Below, piece after piece: positions 25,761 to 35,025 of a stretch of 38,431 bases of DNA. Under the pieces are notes generated by a model. That model saw nothing but the letters and a program-made list of their open reading frames with translations. It made no database searches and had not been told where the DNA came from. Source of the stretch: Pseudomonas sp. (lineage in GTDB: Bacteria > Pseudomonadota > Gammaproteobacteria > Pseudomonadales > Pseudomonadaceae). Numbering within the stretch: the stretch's first letter is position 1; each line of letters opens with the position of its first letter. A program made the position numbers and the translations under genes. The DNA is taken from contig JAUVYN010000027.1 of NCBI GenBank assembly GCA_030603065.1, positions 1-38,431 on the forward strand, in the 5' to 3' direction.

Positions 25761-27083
25761 ATGATCCCAATCTTGTTGCCCATTGGCGCGCTATTGACTG
25801 GAGCGGGCTTTCTCCTGCTCGGCGTCGGCCTTATGAACACCCTGCTCGCGTTGCGCGGCAGCGCGGAAGGTTTTACCGATCAGACTCTTGGTCTGCTGGG
25901 CTCGGCTTACTTCGCAGGTTTCATCCTGGGGACCTACATTTGCCCGCGGCTTATCCGGCGAATGGGTCATATACGTGCGTTCAGTTTCTTCGCCGCGGGA
26001 ACCGCCGCCTTCATCCTGCTGCACGCGCTGATAATAGACCCGGTGTTCTGGTTCGTTCTGCGGGTGTTGACGGGTGTCATGCTGGTCGGCATCTATACGG
26101 TCGTCGAAAGCTGGCTCAACACCCAGGCTCCCGGTGAGCGCCGTGGCCAGGTTTTTGCCGTCTACATGGTGGTCAATCTGGGTGCGCTCGCTCTGGCACA
26201 GCAGTTCCTGAGACTGGAAAGTCCCTTGCTGTTCACTCTGTTCGCGGTGTCAGCGATCTTTCTCATGCTGTCGATTCTTCCGGTCGCAGTAACCCGGCTC
26301 CCGCAACCACTTATCACCGATACCCCCGCCATGTCGATAAAGTCGCTCTGGCGCGCCGCGCCCGTCGCGGTGCTCGGCTCGCTGCTGGCCGGGACTGCGA
26401 TGGGTGGCTTCTGGGGACTAGGGGCCGTTTATGCCGCGAGGATGGGGATGGAGGCTGCGCAGATCGCCAGTTTTATCTCCGTCGCGATCATTGCTGGCGC
26501 GGTGATGCAGTGGCCGCTAGGTCTGCTCTCGGATCGGATCGACCGACGGCTGGCGTTGGCGATCATTGCCGGAATTTCGGCGGTGGGCGGTCTGCTGATG
26601 GCGATCCTCGGACCCTTCGGCTCCGGACTGGTTTTCGCTGCTGCGATCTTCGGTGCCGGCGCATTCGCTGTTTATCCGGTAATAGTGGCTCACCTGATAG
26701 ATCATTTACACCAGGAAGAAATTCTTTCCGGTAGCGCCGCCTTGCTGCTCCTGAACGGGATAGGGTCTGCCATCGGGCCGGCTCTGGCCGGTGTGCTTAT
26801 GGGCATGATCGGTGCTTACGCCTTGCCGCTGCTGTTCGCGGTGCTCTTCGCTGCCTGCGCTGGGTATGCGCTTGTGCAGTCTCGCAACACCAAGGACGAG
26901 ATCGTCGAAGAGCCCGGCCATTTCGTACCTATGGTGCGCACCTCTACCGCCATGCTGGAGATGGCGCTGGACGATCAAACGGGTCCTACAGAGTACCCGA
27001 CGGTCGAAGACGAAACGCTTTACACCCAGGACTCTGCCGTAGTCGATGCAGAACCCGCCGAACGCAGGCCAGCAGATGGATAG
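25761..27083 (+). CDS. MFS transporter (YcaD-like)
   Basis: This is a 440-residue major facilitator superfamily permease with about 12 hydrophobic segments. It has MFS motifs such as GFILGTYICPRLIRRMGHIRAF (motif A-like loop 2-3), WLNTQAPGERRGQVFAVYMV and the second-half equivalent QWPLGLLSDRIDRRLAL. The last ~50 residues form an acidic cytoplasmic tail rich in Glu, Asp and Thr. It resembles E. coli YcaD. It precedes ggpPS by 32 bp on the same strand. As I recall, a ycaD-like gene also precedes the fused ggpPS gene in Stenotrophomonas rhizophila. The pairing suggests a role in transport of glucosylglycerol or a precursor, which is unproven. Confidence 0.85.
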   Translation: MIPILLPIGALLTGAGFLLLGVGLMNTLLALRGSAEGFTDQTLGLLGSAYFAGFILGTYICPRLIRRMGHIRAFSFFAAGTAAFILLHALIIDPVFWFVLRVLTGVMLVGIYTVVESWLNTQAPGERRGQVFAVYMVVNLGALALAQQFLRLESPLLFTLFAVSAIFLMLSILPVAVTRLPQPLITDTPAMSIKSLWRAAPVAVLGSLLAGTAMGGFWGLGAVYAARMGMEAAQIASFISVAIIAGAVMQWPLGLLSDRIDRRLALAIIAGISAVGGLLMAILGPFGSGLVFAAAIFGAGAFAVYPVIVAHLIDHLHQEEILSGSAALLLLNGIGSAIGPALAGVLMGMIGAYALPLLFAVLFAACAGYALVQSRNTKDEIVEEPGHFVPMVRTSTAMLEMALDDQTGPTEYPTVEDETLYTQDSAVVDAEPAERRPADG

Positions 27084-27115
27084 GGCCGTTCGGCGCACAA
27101 AGGAGTGCGTACAAC

Positions 27116-29383
27116 ATGATTCTTGCAACCGATCTCGATGGTACCTTTCTGGCTGGCGACCCTGAAAATCGTCAGCGCCTCTATCAACTGATCAGCGCCC
27201 ACCCGGGCATCCAGCTGGTTTTCGTGACCGGCCGCGGGCTGGAGGTGGTCGTACCGCTTCTATCCGACCCCGCCATACCGCGCCCCGACTACATCATTTG
27301 TGACGTGGGGGCGAGCGTTCTCTGCGGCAAGACCCTCCAGGCCGTGTATCCCCTGCAAAGCGAGATCGAGGCCACATGGCCGGGCGAGCAGGTCATAATG
27401 CAGCACGTCGGTGGCCTTGCCGGGCTGGAGCGGCAGGACGTACCGCAGCAGCGCCGCTGCTCGTTCTTCTGCGAGCCGGCTGCGGTCACCGATGAGTTGC
27501 AGCGCAAGGCCGAGGCGCTTGGCTGCGATCTGTTGTTCTCCGCCAATATGTATCTGGATTTTTTACCCCGCGGAGTGAACAAGGGCAGCACCCTGCGTCG
27601 TTTGATCGAGCATCTGTCTGTTCCCGAGCAGGATGTTCTCGTCGCCGGCGACACGCTTAACGACCTGTCGATGTATGAGCAGGGATTCATGGGGGTTTGC
27701 GTCGGCGAATCGGAAGAGAGGTTGCTTGAGGCCACCGCTGATCGGGCGAAGGTCCTGCACGCGAAGCTGAGCGGCTGCGGTGGGATCCTGGAAGCGATAG
27801 CGCATTTCGGATTTCTCGGGCCGCTTGGAGTAGACAACGAGCTGCCAGACCTGAATATCAAGGGCAAATCCGATCTTGTCATGGTCTACCATCGGCTCCC
27901 GTACGAGGAGTACACGGAGGAGGGGCAGCTCAAGCGCCGTCCGCCGAGCTCGCCGAACGGCATCCTTCCAACGCTTCTGAGTTTCTTCGAGGCCGGGCAG
28001 ACCGGGTCCTGGGTGGCCTGGTCCACGCATGAACCGAGAGAAAACGGTGCCTTCGAGGTTCATACCAAGGTGGACCAAGAGCGTTTCCCTGGCCTGGTGG
28101 CAGCGCGGGTTGCGCTGACCAAGCACGACGTGGACATCTTTTACAAACGTTTTTCCAAGGAAGCGTTCTGGCCCACATTGCACACATTCTGGGAACGGGC
28201 GGTATTTCGGGAGGAGGACTGGCGAGTTTTTCTGAAGGTCAATCGATTGTTCGCGGAGCGGACCGCGGCGGAGGCCGCCGAAGGAGCTCTGGTGTGGATT
28301 CACGATTACAACCTATGGATGGTGCCTTCCTATCTACGCAAGCTGCGGCCGGACCTCAATATTGCATTCTTTCACCATACCTATTTTCCGTCGGCGGATG
28401 TGTTCAACGTACTGCCCTGGCGCCGCGAAATCATCGGCAGTCTTCTCCAGTGCGACTACATCGGCTTCCATATTCCCCGTCAGGCAGAGAACTTCGTCGA
28501 TGTAGTGAGAGGGGTCGCCCCGCTGGAGGTGATCGAAAGCCGTGGCTGTGCGCCACGATTCCTGAGTTTCGGTTGTGCTGTCGGCATCGAATCGATGGCC
28601 ACGGCGATCCGCGTTCACGGTCGGCGGATCGGGCTTGGCGCACATCCCGTAGGGCTGGACGTCAATCGGGTCAAGAGCGTGATGGACGAACCGGCCTGCC
28701 AGACACTCATGGAAGAGCTTCGCGGTACGCTGCGCGGCGTGCGGGTAGTGTTGTCGGTCGAGCGACTGGACTATACGAAGGGTATTCTTGCCAAACTGCT
28801 GGCATTCGAGGCGCTGCTGGAGGCCCGTCCAGAACTGCTTGGCAAGGTTACGCTGCTAAGCATCTGCGTCCCGGCCGCAAAGGAAATGACGGTGTACGAA
28901 GGCCTGCTGGCGCAGATCGAACAGGCCGTAGGTCGTATCAACGGACGCTACTCCCGGGTGGGCTGGGTGCCTGTGCAGTTCTTCTATCGCGCTTTCCCGT
29001 TTCGCGAACTCGTCCCCTACTATCTGATGGCGGACGTGATGTGGATCACTCCATTGCGAGACGGATTGAACCTGGTCGCGAAGGAGTATGTCGCCACCCA
29101 GGGGCTGTGCGGAGGGAAAGGTGTGCTGGTGCTGTCCGAGTTCGCGGGGGCGGCCGCAGAGCTGCACGGCGCACTCCTGACCAATCCGCACGACCCGCAC
29201 GATCTGCGCGATACGCTCTACCTTGGATTGACGCTGGGGGCGGCAGAGCGGGAGTCGCGCTTGCGCGAACTGTTCGCCGTCGTTTCCGGAAATGATATAT
29301 CCCGCTGGGGAGCGGACTTTCTCGAAGCAGCCAGGGAGGCATGCGCGACAGATAAGACGCAGTTGCTCGAAAGCGTGGCCTGA
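27116..29383 (+). CDS. ggpPS: Fused glucosylglycerol-phosphate phosphatase/synthase GgpPS
   Basis: This 755-residue fusion makes the compatible solute glucosylglycerol. The N-terminal HAD phosphatase (about 1-240) has ATDLDGTF (nucleophile Asp6, Asp8), FVTGRG, a Lys in NKGSTLRRL and GDTLNDLSMYEQ. The C-terminal GT20 synthase (about 255-745) resembles glucosylglycerol-phosphate synthase more than OtsA: it has HDYNLWMVPSYLRKLRPD, FFHHTYFPSADVFNVLPWR and CDYIGFHIPRQAENFVDVVRG, then the ADP-glucose site motifs SVERLDYTKGI and RDGLNLVAKEYVA. Trehalose phosphate synthases have FLHIPFP and GFQT in those positions. The phosphatase-first fusion is the type reported in Stenotrophomonas rhizophila and halotolerant Pseudomonas. 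AAAGGAG precedes the ATG. Trehalose-6-phosphate synthase is the main alternative. Confidence 0.85.
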   Translation: MILATDLDGTFLAGDPENRQRLYQLISAHPGIQLVFVTGRGLEVVVPLLSDPAIPRPDYIICDVGASVLCGKTLQAVYPLQSEIEATWPGEQVIMQHVGGLAGLERQDVPQQRRCSFFCEPAAVTDELQRKAEALGCDLLFSANMYLDFLPRGVNKGSTLRRLIEHLSVPEQDVLVAGDTLNDLSMYEQGFMGVCVGESEERLLEATADRAKVLHAKLSGCGGILEAIAHFGFLGPLGVDNELPDLNIKGKSDLVMVYHRLPYEEYTEEGQLKRRPPSSPNGILPTLLSFFEAGQTGSWVAWSTHEPRENGAFEVHTKVDQERFPGLVAARVALTKHDVDIFYKRFSKEAFWPTLHTFWERAVFREEDWRVFLKVNRLFAERTAAEAAEGALVWIHDYNLWMVPSYLRKLRPDLNIAFFHHTYFPSADVFNVLPWRREIIGSLLQCDYIGFHIPRQAENFVDVVRGVAPLEVIESRGCAPRFLSFGCAVGIESMATAIRVHGRRIGLGAHPVGLDVNRVKSVMDEPACQTLMEELRGTLRGVRVVLSVERLDYTKGILAKLLAFEALLEARPELLGKVTLLSICVPAAKEMTVYEGLLAQIEQAVGRINGRYSRVGWVPVQFFYRAFPFRELVPYYLMADVMWITPLRDGLNLVAKEYVATQGLCGGKGVLVLSEFAGAAAELHGALLTNPHDPHDLRDTLYLGLTLGAAERESRLRELFAVVSGNDISRWGADFLEAAREACATDKTQLLESVA

Positions 29384-29388
29384 CACGG

Positions 29389-29420
29389 CAGCGGCTCGCA
29401 GTGATGACTGCGAGCCGCTG
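29389..29420. terminator. Long hairpin between ggpPS and the choice-of-anchor I gene
   Basis: Fourteen perfect base pairs (29389-29402 with 29407-29420) close a GATG loop between two convergent genes. No T-run follows on either strand, so it may be a factor-assisted terminator or 3' stabiliser for both messages. Confidence 0.6.
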
Positions 29421-29449
29421 AGTTCAGCTCACTACCGGGACCGAGTCTA

Positions 29450-31348
29450 TCAGGGCTCGTACAGCGCCTCGATCTCGTATATCGAGGTCGTTCCGCTTAC
29501 CTCGTTTCCGATGATCAGCAGTGGCTTGCCGTTGGGGGAATCGGAGGCCGTTACGAAGTAAAGTCCTTCCGGCCCCAGATCACCGACGCTGGCAAGATTG
29601 CTCGCCGGGTCGCTGGTCCAATCTTCGCGAGTGTTGAGGTAGTCGACGAATCCAGGGGTGCGTGGGTCGGTTATATCGTAGACCATCACTCCGCCCATGC
29701 GCTCGAGTCCAACGAAGGCATAGGTCCGGCCATCCAGTTGGCCCAGCACCAACCCTTCCGGCTCAGGGCCCTTGTTGTCGCTACGGTTGTCGAAACTGTT
29801 TCGTGCGGAATGGTTTGCGTTGAACCAGTTGCTGCAGGGGGTATCACGCTCGGCGCCGGCGAGGCAGTCTTCGCTGGCCAAAAAACGTTCCATCTGGTCG
29901 CCCGAATCCCAAACCAGCTCGCCATCTGCATCCCAGATCGAGACCGAGCGTGAACCGAAGGTATATAGACGGTCATACATGATACGGTCCCCCGCGGGAT
30001 CCTCCTGGCCCGCGGTGTTGAACATCACTGGACTCCCATCTGGATTGGTACGGTACCCTTTCGTCCAGGTAACGGTGAGGCGGCCCAATTGGTCACTGGT
30101 GCTGCAGTTGCCCGGATCGCCGGCGGTCGCTCCGCAATAGCCGAAGACGTCGGGATTCAGCAGGGCACCGGCACCGAGGGCGCGAAGCTGCGGGGGCAAG
30201 TCGTTGCCGAGACGACGGTTGAACCCGTTACGATGCACCAGATGCGTTACCCGAAATTCCTCAACGAAGCCTAATGAGGCGTCTCCAGCGAAGTAGGCGG
30301 CATTGGTCTCGCCCCAGGCACGGGCGTCCCCTTCGTTTGCAGTGACTATATAGGTCCTGCTATCGCTCGCCTGATAACTGGCGATGCTGTCGGGCTGATA
30401 CATTCCAAACAAGCCGGGCCAGGCGCGGATGTCTATCCGGCCATCCGTATCGCTGACGTCTAGTCCATTCTCCGGCACGCCATGGTCCTTGTAGCCAAGC
30501 GGCATGATTGAAGTGATTTCAGCGCGCTCTACATCGAGGCGGGCCAGTGCATTGTTTTCCTGCAGCGCGATCCAGGCCGTTCGGCCATCTGCCGATACAG
30601 TGATGTATTCGGGCTCCAGATCCTGCGCGACCGTGGCATTGGGCCCGAAGATGCGAACCCCCTGAGCTATCAGCGCCTGCTTCTGGCTGTTGAACTGTCT
30701 GAACCCTGCAGTCCGTACCGAACCCAGTGCACCTATGCCGACCTGGATCACGCTTACCGAGCCTTCCGGGTCGGTCTGATAATCATCGCTTGGCTCACCT
30801 TCGTTGGCGACAAGCACGTACCGGCCGTCAGGCGTGAAGGTAAGCATGTCCGGTTGTGCGCCGACCTGTTTCACGTCGAGCAGAGTGAGGCTGGTGGCGT
30901 TGTACAAGGCCACATAGCCTGGATCAGTCTTGGGGCTAGACTCGATCGCAACGGCGATCAGCCCATCATGATAAGCGACGCTATTGACCACTGCTCCGGG
31001 AGCAATGTTCTCCACGGTCAGCGTCCGGACCTTGACCGGCGATCCGAGATCGGCCGCGTCGAGTACATCGATGGCCCCCAACTGCGCGTTGACCACGAAA
31101 ATCTGACGGTTGACCGGGTCGAAGACCGGAATTTCCGCTGCGCTCTGGTTGAACACGCCGGAGCTGTATCGGCCAACGAAGCCCAGGCGGATACCCTTGA
31201 GGCTGCCTTTCCCAGGCTCTCCCTCTACTGGTTCTGCCGGTTGCTCTGCGACCGGGGGTGGTGTGGGACGATCGCTACTATCACTGTTACAGCCCATAAG
31301 GCCGCTCAGGCAGAGTGCAATAGCCGCAATATGCATCCGGTTCTGCAT
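29450..31348 (-). CDS. Choice-of-anchor I family lipoprotein
   Basis: This is an exported 632-residue protein. The ATG at 31348 (AGGGA seven to eight bases upstream) gives a lipoprotein signal with lipobox LMGC near residue 20, then a Pro/Glu-rich linker. The body has repeated beta-propeller-like strands and the markers of the choice-of-anchor I family: DMLTFTPDGRYVLVANEGEPSDDY, AQDLEPEYITVSADGRTAWIALQENNALA, YIVTANEGDARAW, KGPEPEGLVLGQLDGRTYAFVGLERMGG and VGDLGPEGLYF. These proteins often occur near phosphatases and may bind or cleave phosphorylated compounds, but the activity is unproven. The frame extends 14 codons before the signal; the lipoprotein start is preferred. Confidence 0.85.
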   Translation of the reverse strand: MQNRMHIAAIALCLSGLMGCNSDSSDRPTPPPVAEQPAEPVEGEPGKGSLKGIRLGFVGRYSSGVFNQSAAEIPVFDPVNRQIFVVNAQLGAIDVLDAADLGSPVKVRTLTVENIAPGAVVNSVAYHDGLIAVAIESSPKTDPGYVALYNATSLTLLDVKQVGAQPDMLTFTPDGRYVLVANEGEPSDDYQTDPEGSVSVIQVGIGALGSVRTAGFRQFNSQKQALIAQGVRIFGPNATVAQDLEPEYITVSADGRTAWIALQENNALARLDVERAEITSIMPLGYKDHGVPENGLDVSDTDGRIDIRAWPGLFGMYQPDSIASYQASDSRTYIVTANEGDARAWGETNAAYFAGDASLGFVEEFRVTHLVHRNGFNRRLGNDLPPQLRALGAGALLNPDVFGYCGATAGDPGNCSTSDQLGRLTVTWTKGYRTNPDGSPVMFNTAGQEDPAGDRIMYDRLYTFGSRSVSIWDADGELVWDSGDQMERFLASEDCLAGAERDTPCSNWFNANHSARNSFDNRSDNKGPEPEGLVLGQLDGRTYAFVGLERMGGVMVYDITDPRTPGFVDYLNTREDWTSDPASNLASVGDLGPEGLYFVTASDSPNGKPLLIIGNEVSGTTSIYEIEALYEP

Positions 31349-31479
31349 GCAAGGTCCCTCTCGTTTGTCATGTTTGGAATGGAGGGACATAGATACCGAC
31401 TGAGCATGACCGCTGGTTTGCAGTGCCGTGGCATTTTTATGACATCGCCCGGCAGGCTGCTATCGCTTAGACTGGACCC

Positions 31480-32094
31480 ATGTCCGATTCGCAAGCTTCA
31501 AACCGTCTACCTCTGCCGCCTGGCTTTAGCGCAACCCTGCTTTCGATTGTGCAGGGCAGCCCAGAAGGGGTGAGCGAACATGCTGTTCTCAAGCAACTGG
31601 CCGAGCGATACCCAGAGTCGCCCTTCGCCGAGACCGATGCCCTGCGCGATCCTCTGAAGCTGTTTCGTGTGCACTTTCTGCTTTTCCACAGCTTATATCT
31701 GCTCTCGGACGAACTCCGAGCGGGGGGGCATCAACTCCACATAAATCCGCGCGGCATTCGTCTGGAACTTTTGCCCGTTGCCGAACCTGGCCTGGAGAGG
31801 GCCGACCCCCTGCGAAAGTACTACCTCGATCTTGAGCAATGGCGCACAACCCAGCGTGAGGACGTCGAAGCTCTGTTGGCGACGTTCTGGAGGGGCATCC
31901 AATTGCCCGACGCAGAGGTAGCTGAGGCCCATGAAGTGTTCGGTCTGAAGGCGCCAGTCGGGCCTTCCAGCGTGCGACGGCGCTATCGCGAGCTGGTTGC
32001 GCTGCATCATCCGGACCGGGGAGGCGTGACCGAAACGGCGCAAAGGATCAACGAGGCCTACATAATTCTGAAACGCTATTATGGCGAGTCCTGA
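31480..32094 (+). CDS. DnaJ-related protein with C-terminal J domain
   Basis: This is a 204-residue co-chaperone-like protein. The N-terminal ~150 residues match the DNA-J related domain found in gammaproteobacteria (LPPGFSATLLSIVQGSPEGVSEHAVLKQL, then DPLKLFRVHFLLFHSLYLLSDEL in two stretches). The C-terminal ~50 residues are a J domain with PSSVRRRYRELVALHHPDRGG, where HPD is the DnaK-stimulating motif, and helix IV ends the protein. It probably targets DnaK to specific clients in the cytoplasm. It is divergent from the choice-of-anchor I gene. Confidence 0.88.
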   Translation: MSDSQASNRLPLPPGFSATLLSIVQGSPEGVSEHAVLKQLAERYPESPFAETDALRDPLKLFRVHFLLFHSLYLLSDELRAGGHQLHINPRGIRLELLPVAEPGLERADPLRKYYLDLEQWRTTQREDVEALLATFWRGIQLPDAEVAEAHEVFGLKAPVGPSSVRRRYRELVALHHPDRGGVTETAQRINEAYIILKRYYGES

Positions 32095-32241
32095 AGTCGC
32101 CAAACACTCTAACCAGGCGGGTTTTCAGAATGCGACTTTCGACTATAGTCTTGGTCAAGGCCTGCGACATTCGGTCGCAGCTTTCCACCTGCTGCCGGTC
32201 TCCGACTGCGACAGCGGGATCGATAACAAGGAGTACTGACC

Positions 32242-32844
32242 ATGATCAACCACGTACTAGGTCTGTTCACCCACCCCGACCGCGAATGGCGGGACATCAA
32301 GGGTGAAGAGCGCAGCATCGGCCCGGTGTACCTGCTTCACGTGCTGGTACTCGCCGCCATTCCGGTCGTCTCGGCGTACATCGGCACCACCCAGGTCGGC
32401 TGGTCCATCGGTACCCAGGACGCCGTTCGGTTGACCCAGGAAAGCGCGCTGTACATGACTGCGCTGTCCTACATAGCCATGCTGGCGGGCGTCGTGGTAA
32501 TGGGGGCTTTCATTCACTGGATGGCGCGGACCTATGACTCGTCTCCCTCATTCACCGACTGCGTGATTTTCGCTGCCTATACCGCCACGCCACTGTTCAT
32601 CGCGGGCCTGTGCGCACTCTATCCGAACCTGTGGCTGGCCATGACAGTGGGCACCGCGGCCATCGCCTACACTACCTACCTGCTGTATCAGGGAATCCCG
32701 ATCTTCATGGATATTCCCACCGAAGAGGGTTTCCTGTTCTCCAGCTCCATTCTCGCTGTGGGCCTGGTGGTACTGGTCGGAATGATTGCGACCGCAGTGA
32801 TCTTCTGGGGTTTCGGCATAGGCCCGATCTATCTGCGTTACTGA
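32242..32844 (+). CDS. Yip1 family inner-membrane protein
   Basis: This is a 200-residue membrane protein with five or six hydrophobic segments. The N-terminal segment MINHVLGLFTHPDREWRDIKGEE matches the Yip1-domain pattern of bacterial proteins, and the first membrane span follows at about residue 32. The later YTATPLFIAGLCALYPNLW segment is also typical. The function in bacteria is unknown. AACAAGGAG precedes the ATG. A strong terminator follows the gene. Confidence 0.85.
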   Translation: MINHVLGLFTHPDREWRDIKGEERSIGPVYLLHVLVLAAIPVVSAYIGTTQVGWSIGTQDAVRLTQESALYMTALSYIAMLAGVVVMGAFIHWMARTYDSSPSFTDCVIFAAYTATPLFIAGLCALYPNLWLAMTVGTAAIAYTTYLLYQGIPIFMDIPTEEGFLFSSSILAVGLVVLVGMIATAVIFWGFGIGPIYLRY

Positions 32845-32863
32845 TCGCCAGGCGAGTGGTAGA

Positions 32864-32906
32864 CGCCCCTCGTCGGTCATCCGGCCGGCGGGGGGCGTTG
32901 TTTTTT
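32864..32906 (+). terminator. Intrinsic terminator after the Yip1 gene
   Basis: A 13-pair stem (32864-32876 with 32885-32897, two G-T pairs) with an 8-base loop is followed by TTGTTTTTT. It ends transcription of the Yip1 gene before ttcA. Confidence 0.85.
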
Positions 32907-32962
32907 CTGAAGCAGGTTAAGGGTAAACTTCGGCCCTTCGTTTTCTTCGGACCTTCCTTGCC

Positions 32963-33787
32963 ATGACCACCCTGAGCGTTAACCAGAACAAGCTGCAAAA
33001 GCGGCTTCGTCGCCTCACAGCCAACGCGGTAACCGATTACCGGATGATCGAAGAGGGCGACAGGATCATGGTCTGCCTGTCCGGTGGGAAGGATTCTTAC
33101 ACGCTGCTGGACATGCTGATGCACCTGCAGAAGGTAGCGCCGGTCAATTTTGAACTGGTAGCCGTGAACCTGGATCAGAAGCAGCCAGGTTTTCCGGAGG
33201 ACGTGCTGCCCGCTTACCTGGATCAGGTCGGGGTGCCCTATCACATCCTCGAGCGCGATACTTACTCGGTCGTAAAGGAAAAGGTCCCCGAAGGCAAGAC
33301 TACGTGCTCGCTGTGCTCCCGGCTTCGGCGCGGAAACCTGTATACCTTCGCCGATGAAATCGGTGCAACCAAGGTCGCTCTTGGTCATCACCGTGACGAC
33401 ATCGTCGAAACCTTCTTCCTGAACATGTTCTTTGGCGGGAGCCTCAAGGCCATGCCACCCAAGCTGCTATCGGATGATGGACGGAATGTCGTCATTCGCC
33501 CGCTCGCCTATTGCAACGAGAAGGACATAGCGGCATATGCCAGGCTGAAGGAGTTTCCAATCATTCCCTGTAATCTCTGCGGCTCGCAGGAAAACCTGCA
33601 GCGCAAGGTGGTCAAGGAGATGCTTGTCGACTGGGAGCGGAAATCCCCGGGCCGGGTCGACAACATCTTTCGGGCGCTTTGCCATGTGCATCCCTCCCAG
33701 TTGGCCGATCCCAAACTGTTCGATTTTGCGGGCCTGACAATCGACGATACGGCAGCGCCACGGCACCTGAACCTGATCAATCTCTGA
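32963..33787 (+). CDS. ttcA: tRNA 2-thiocytidine(32) synthetase TtcA
   Basis: TtcA thiolates cytidine 32 of certain tRNAs using ATP and an Fe-S cluster. The 274-residue protein has the PP-loop motif SGGKDS at residues 40-45, the CSLC pair around 113-118 and a further Cys pair in PCNLCG near residue 203. These supply the three Cys that hold the [4Fe-4S] cluster. The blocks [19 protein letters not shown] and [11 protein letters not shown] are standard. The start [18 protein letters not shown] fits the family. Confidence 0.96.
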   Translation: MTTLSVNQNKLQKRLRRLTANAVTDYRMIEEGDRIMVCLSGGKDSYTLLDMLMHLQKVAPVNFELVAVNLDQKQPGFPEDVLPAYLDQVGVPYHILERDTYSVVKEKVPEGKTTCSLCSRLRRGNLYTFADEIGATKVALGHHRDDIVETFFLNMFFGGSLKAMPPKLLSDDGRNVVIRPLAYCNEKDIAAYARLKEFPIIPCNLCGSQENLQRKVVKEMLVDWERKSPGRVDNIFRALCHVHPSQLADPKLFDFAGLTIDDTAAPRHLNLINL

Positions 33788-33878
33788 GCCGGCCCCGGCA
33801 AACCGGCCCCGAATACTTGACCTGTCCACCCAGGCGAGGCATGTTAAGTTGACTGCGGTTCTTGAAAGGTGCTGTACG

Positions 33879-34385
33879 ATGCTGAAATTCGGGCCTTTAT
33901 TGTTTCTGATGGTGCTGGTGCTGGTGCTGGCCGGTTGTGCGAGTACGCCAAAGCCTGCCGCGGTTGCGCCGGTAAGTGTCGCGCCGCCCCCTCCCAGCGG
34001 GCAAATACACGACGAGGTCCTCTTCCACGCATTCAGCCTGATCGGTACCCCCTACCGCTATGGCGGCAGCTCCCCTGCGACAGGCTTCGACTGCAGTGGA
34101 CTCATTCAGTATGTTTTCCGTGAGTCGGTGGGGCTCAGCCTGCCCCGCACGACGGCCGAGCTCTTTGCCCTTGACGCGCCCCGGGGGGCCGCCCGGACAC
34201 CGCTGCAGCCTGGCGATCTGGTGCTCTTTGCCATGAGTGGACGTAGTGTCGATCATGCGGGAATCTATGTGGGCGATGGGCGCTTTCTGCATGCTCCCAG
34301 TACCGGTGGCCGGGTTCGGGTCGACAGCCTGCACGCCAATCACTGGCAACGGAGTTTCAAGGGATCGCGTCGGGTTCTCGACTGA
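33879..34385 (+). CDS. NlpC/P60 family lipoprotein (peptidoglycan endopeptidase-like)
   Basis: This is a 168-residue lipoprotein of the Spr/NlpC type that probably cuts peptide bonds in peptidoglycan. The ATG at 33879 (AAAGGTG upstream) gives a signal with lipobox LAGC. A Pro/Ala linker follows, then the NlpC/P60 domain with catalytic Cys in GFDCSGLIQY, His in VDHAGIYVGDG and a third polar residue in FLHAPSTGG. The frame is open ten codons earlier without a ribosome binding site. Its 3' end overlaps the convergent methyltransferase gene by 29 bp. Confidence 0.9.
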   Translation: MLKFGPLLFLMVLVLVLAGCASTPKPAAVAPVSVAPPPPSGQIHDEVLFHAFSLIGTPYRYGGSSPATGFDCSGLIQYVFRESVGLSLPRTTAELFALDAPRGAARTPLQPGDLVLFAMSGRSVDHAGIYVGDGRFLHAPSTGGRVRVDSLHANHWQRSFKGSRRVLD

Positions 34386-35025
34386 GCGGCTTGCGCAACA
34401 GCACTACGTCCGCACCTGCCGAGTGCAGTTCGGCGTTCCAGTGGTTTGCGAGCCAGGTAAAGGTCGCATCGCTGAAAAAACTGATGTGCGTCATGTCGTT
34501 CTTGTAGTGCCAGCGAGAAAATGCGTCCGTGTCAATTACCCGCTTGGTCATGATTCCCAACCAACCCCCGGGCCGCAGGCATTTCCAGAGACGCTCCAGT
34601 TCCTGACCGGGACGAGCCAGATGCTCCACGACCTCGGTAGCAGTGATGAAGTCCCAGCAGCGAGCGAACACGTTGGCATCGGGATGGTAATAAAGGTCGT
34701 AAAGGCTCACCTTCAGACCTTTCCTGCCCAGCATTGCTGCCAGTGCCGGAGCAGGGCCGCAGCCAAAATCGAGGCCTTCCGCTCCGGTAGGCACCCGCTC
34801 CGCCAGCGGCTCGGCCATGCGTGAGAGAAACCGCTGGTAGCCCGGATCCTCAAGCTGGTTTTCATGAAGGTCGTAGATGGCCCGTTCTGCGGAGGGAGGG
34901 AGGTGCCATGCGGGGGGAACCTGCACCAACAGGCATGTTTCACAGCGCCAGTACTCGCGCCGTCGATCACTGTGGAAGGGTCGGCAGGCCCCGCCACAGA
35001 GTTCGCAGACAAGGTTGGCTACCAC
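34357..35025 (-). CDS. Class I SAM-dependent methyltransferase with zinc-ribbon start
   Basis: This is a 222-residue cytoplasmic methyltransferase. The N-terminus carries two CXXC pairs (CELCGG and CETC, residues about 7-32), likely a zinc site. The Rossmann part has GLDFGCGPAPALAAML (SAM loop), the acidic residue after VSLYDLYYHPD, and FITATEVVEHLARPGQELERL with LRPGGWLGIMTKRV, typical of methyltransferase type 11/23. The substrate is unknown. The start overlaps the end of the CPBP gene by 7 bp, and the 3' end overlaps the NlpC/P60 gene by 29 bp on the other strand. Confidence 0.85.
   Translation of the reverse strand: MVANLVCELCGGACRPFHSDRRREYWRCETCLLVQVPPAWHLPPSAERAIYDLHENQLEDPGYQRFLSRMAEPLAERVPTGAEGLDFGCGPAPALAAMLGRKGLKVSLYDLYYHPDANVFARCWDFITATEVVEHLARPGQELERLWKCLRPGGWLGIMTKRVIDTDAFSRWHYKNDMTHISFFSDATFTWLANHWNAELHSAGADVVLLRKPLSREPDAIP

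Noticed and set aside
28294-29295. 333-codon frame inside ggpPS
   Set aside because: It is a +1 frame shadow of the synthase domain with no own start signal or motif.
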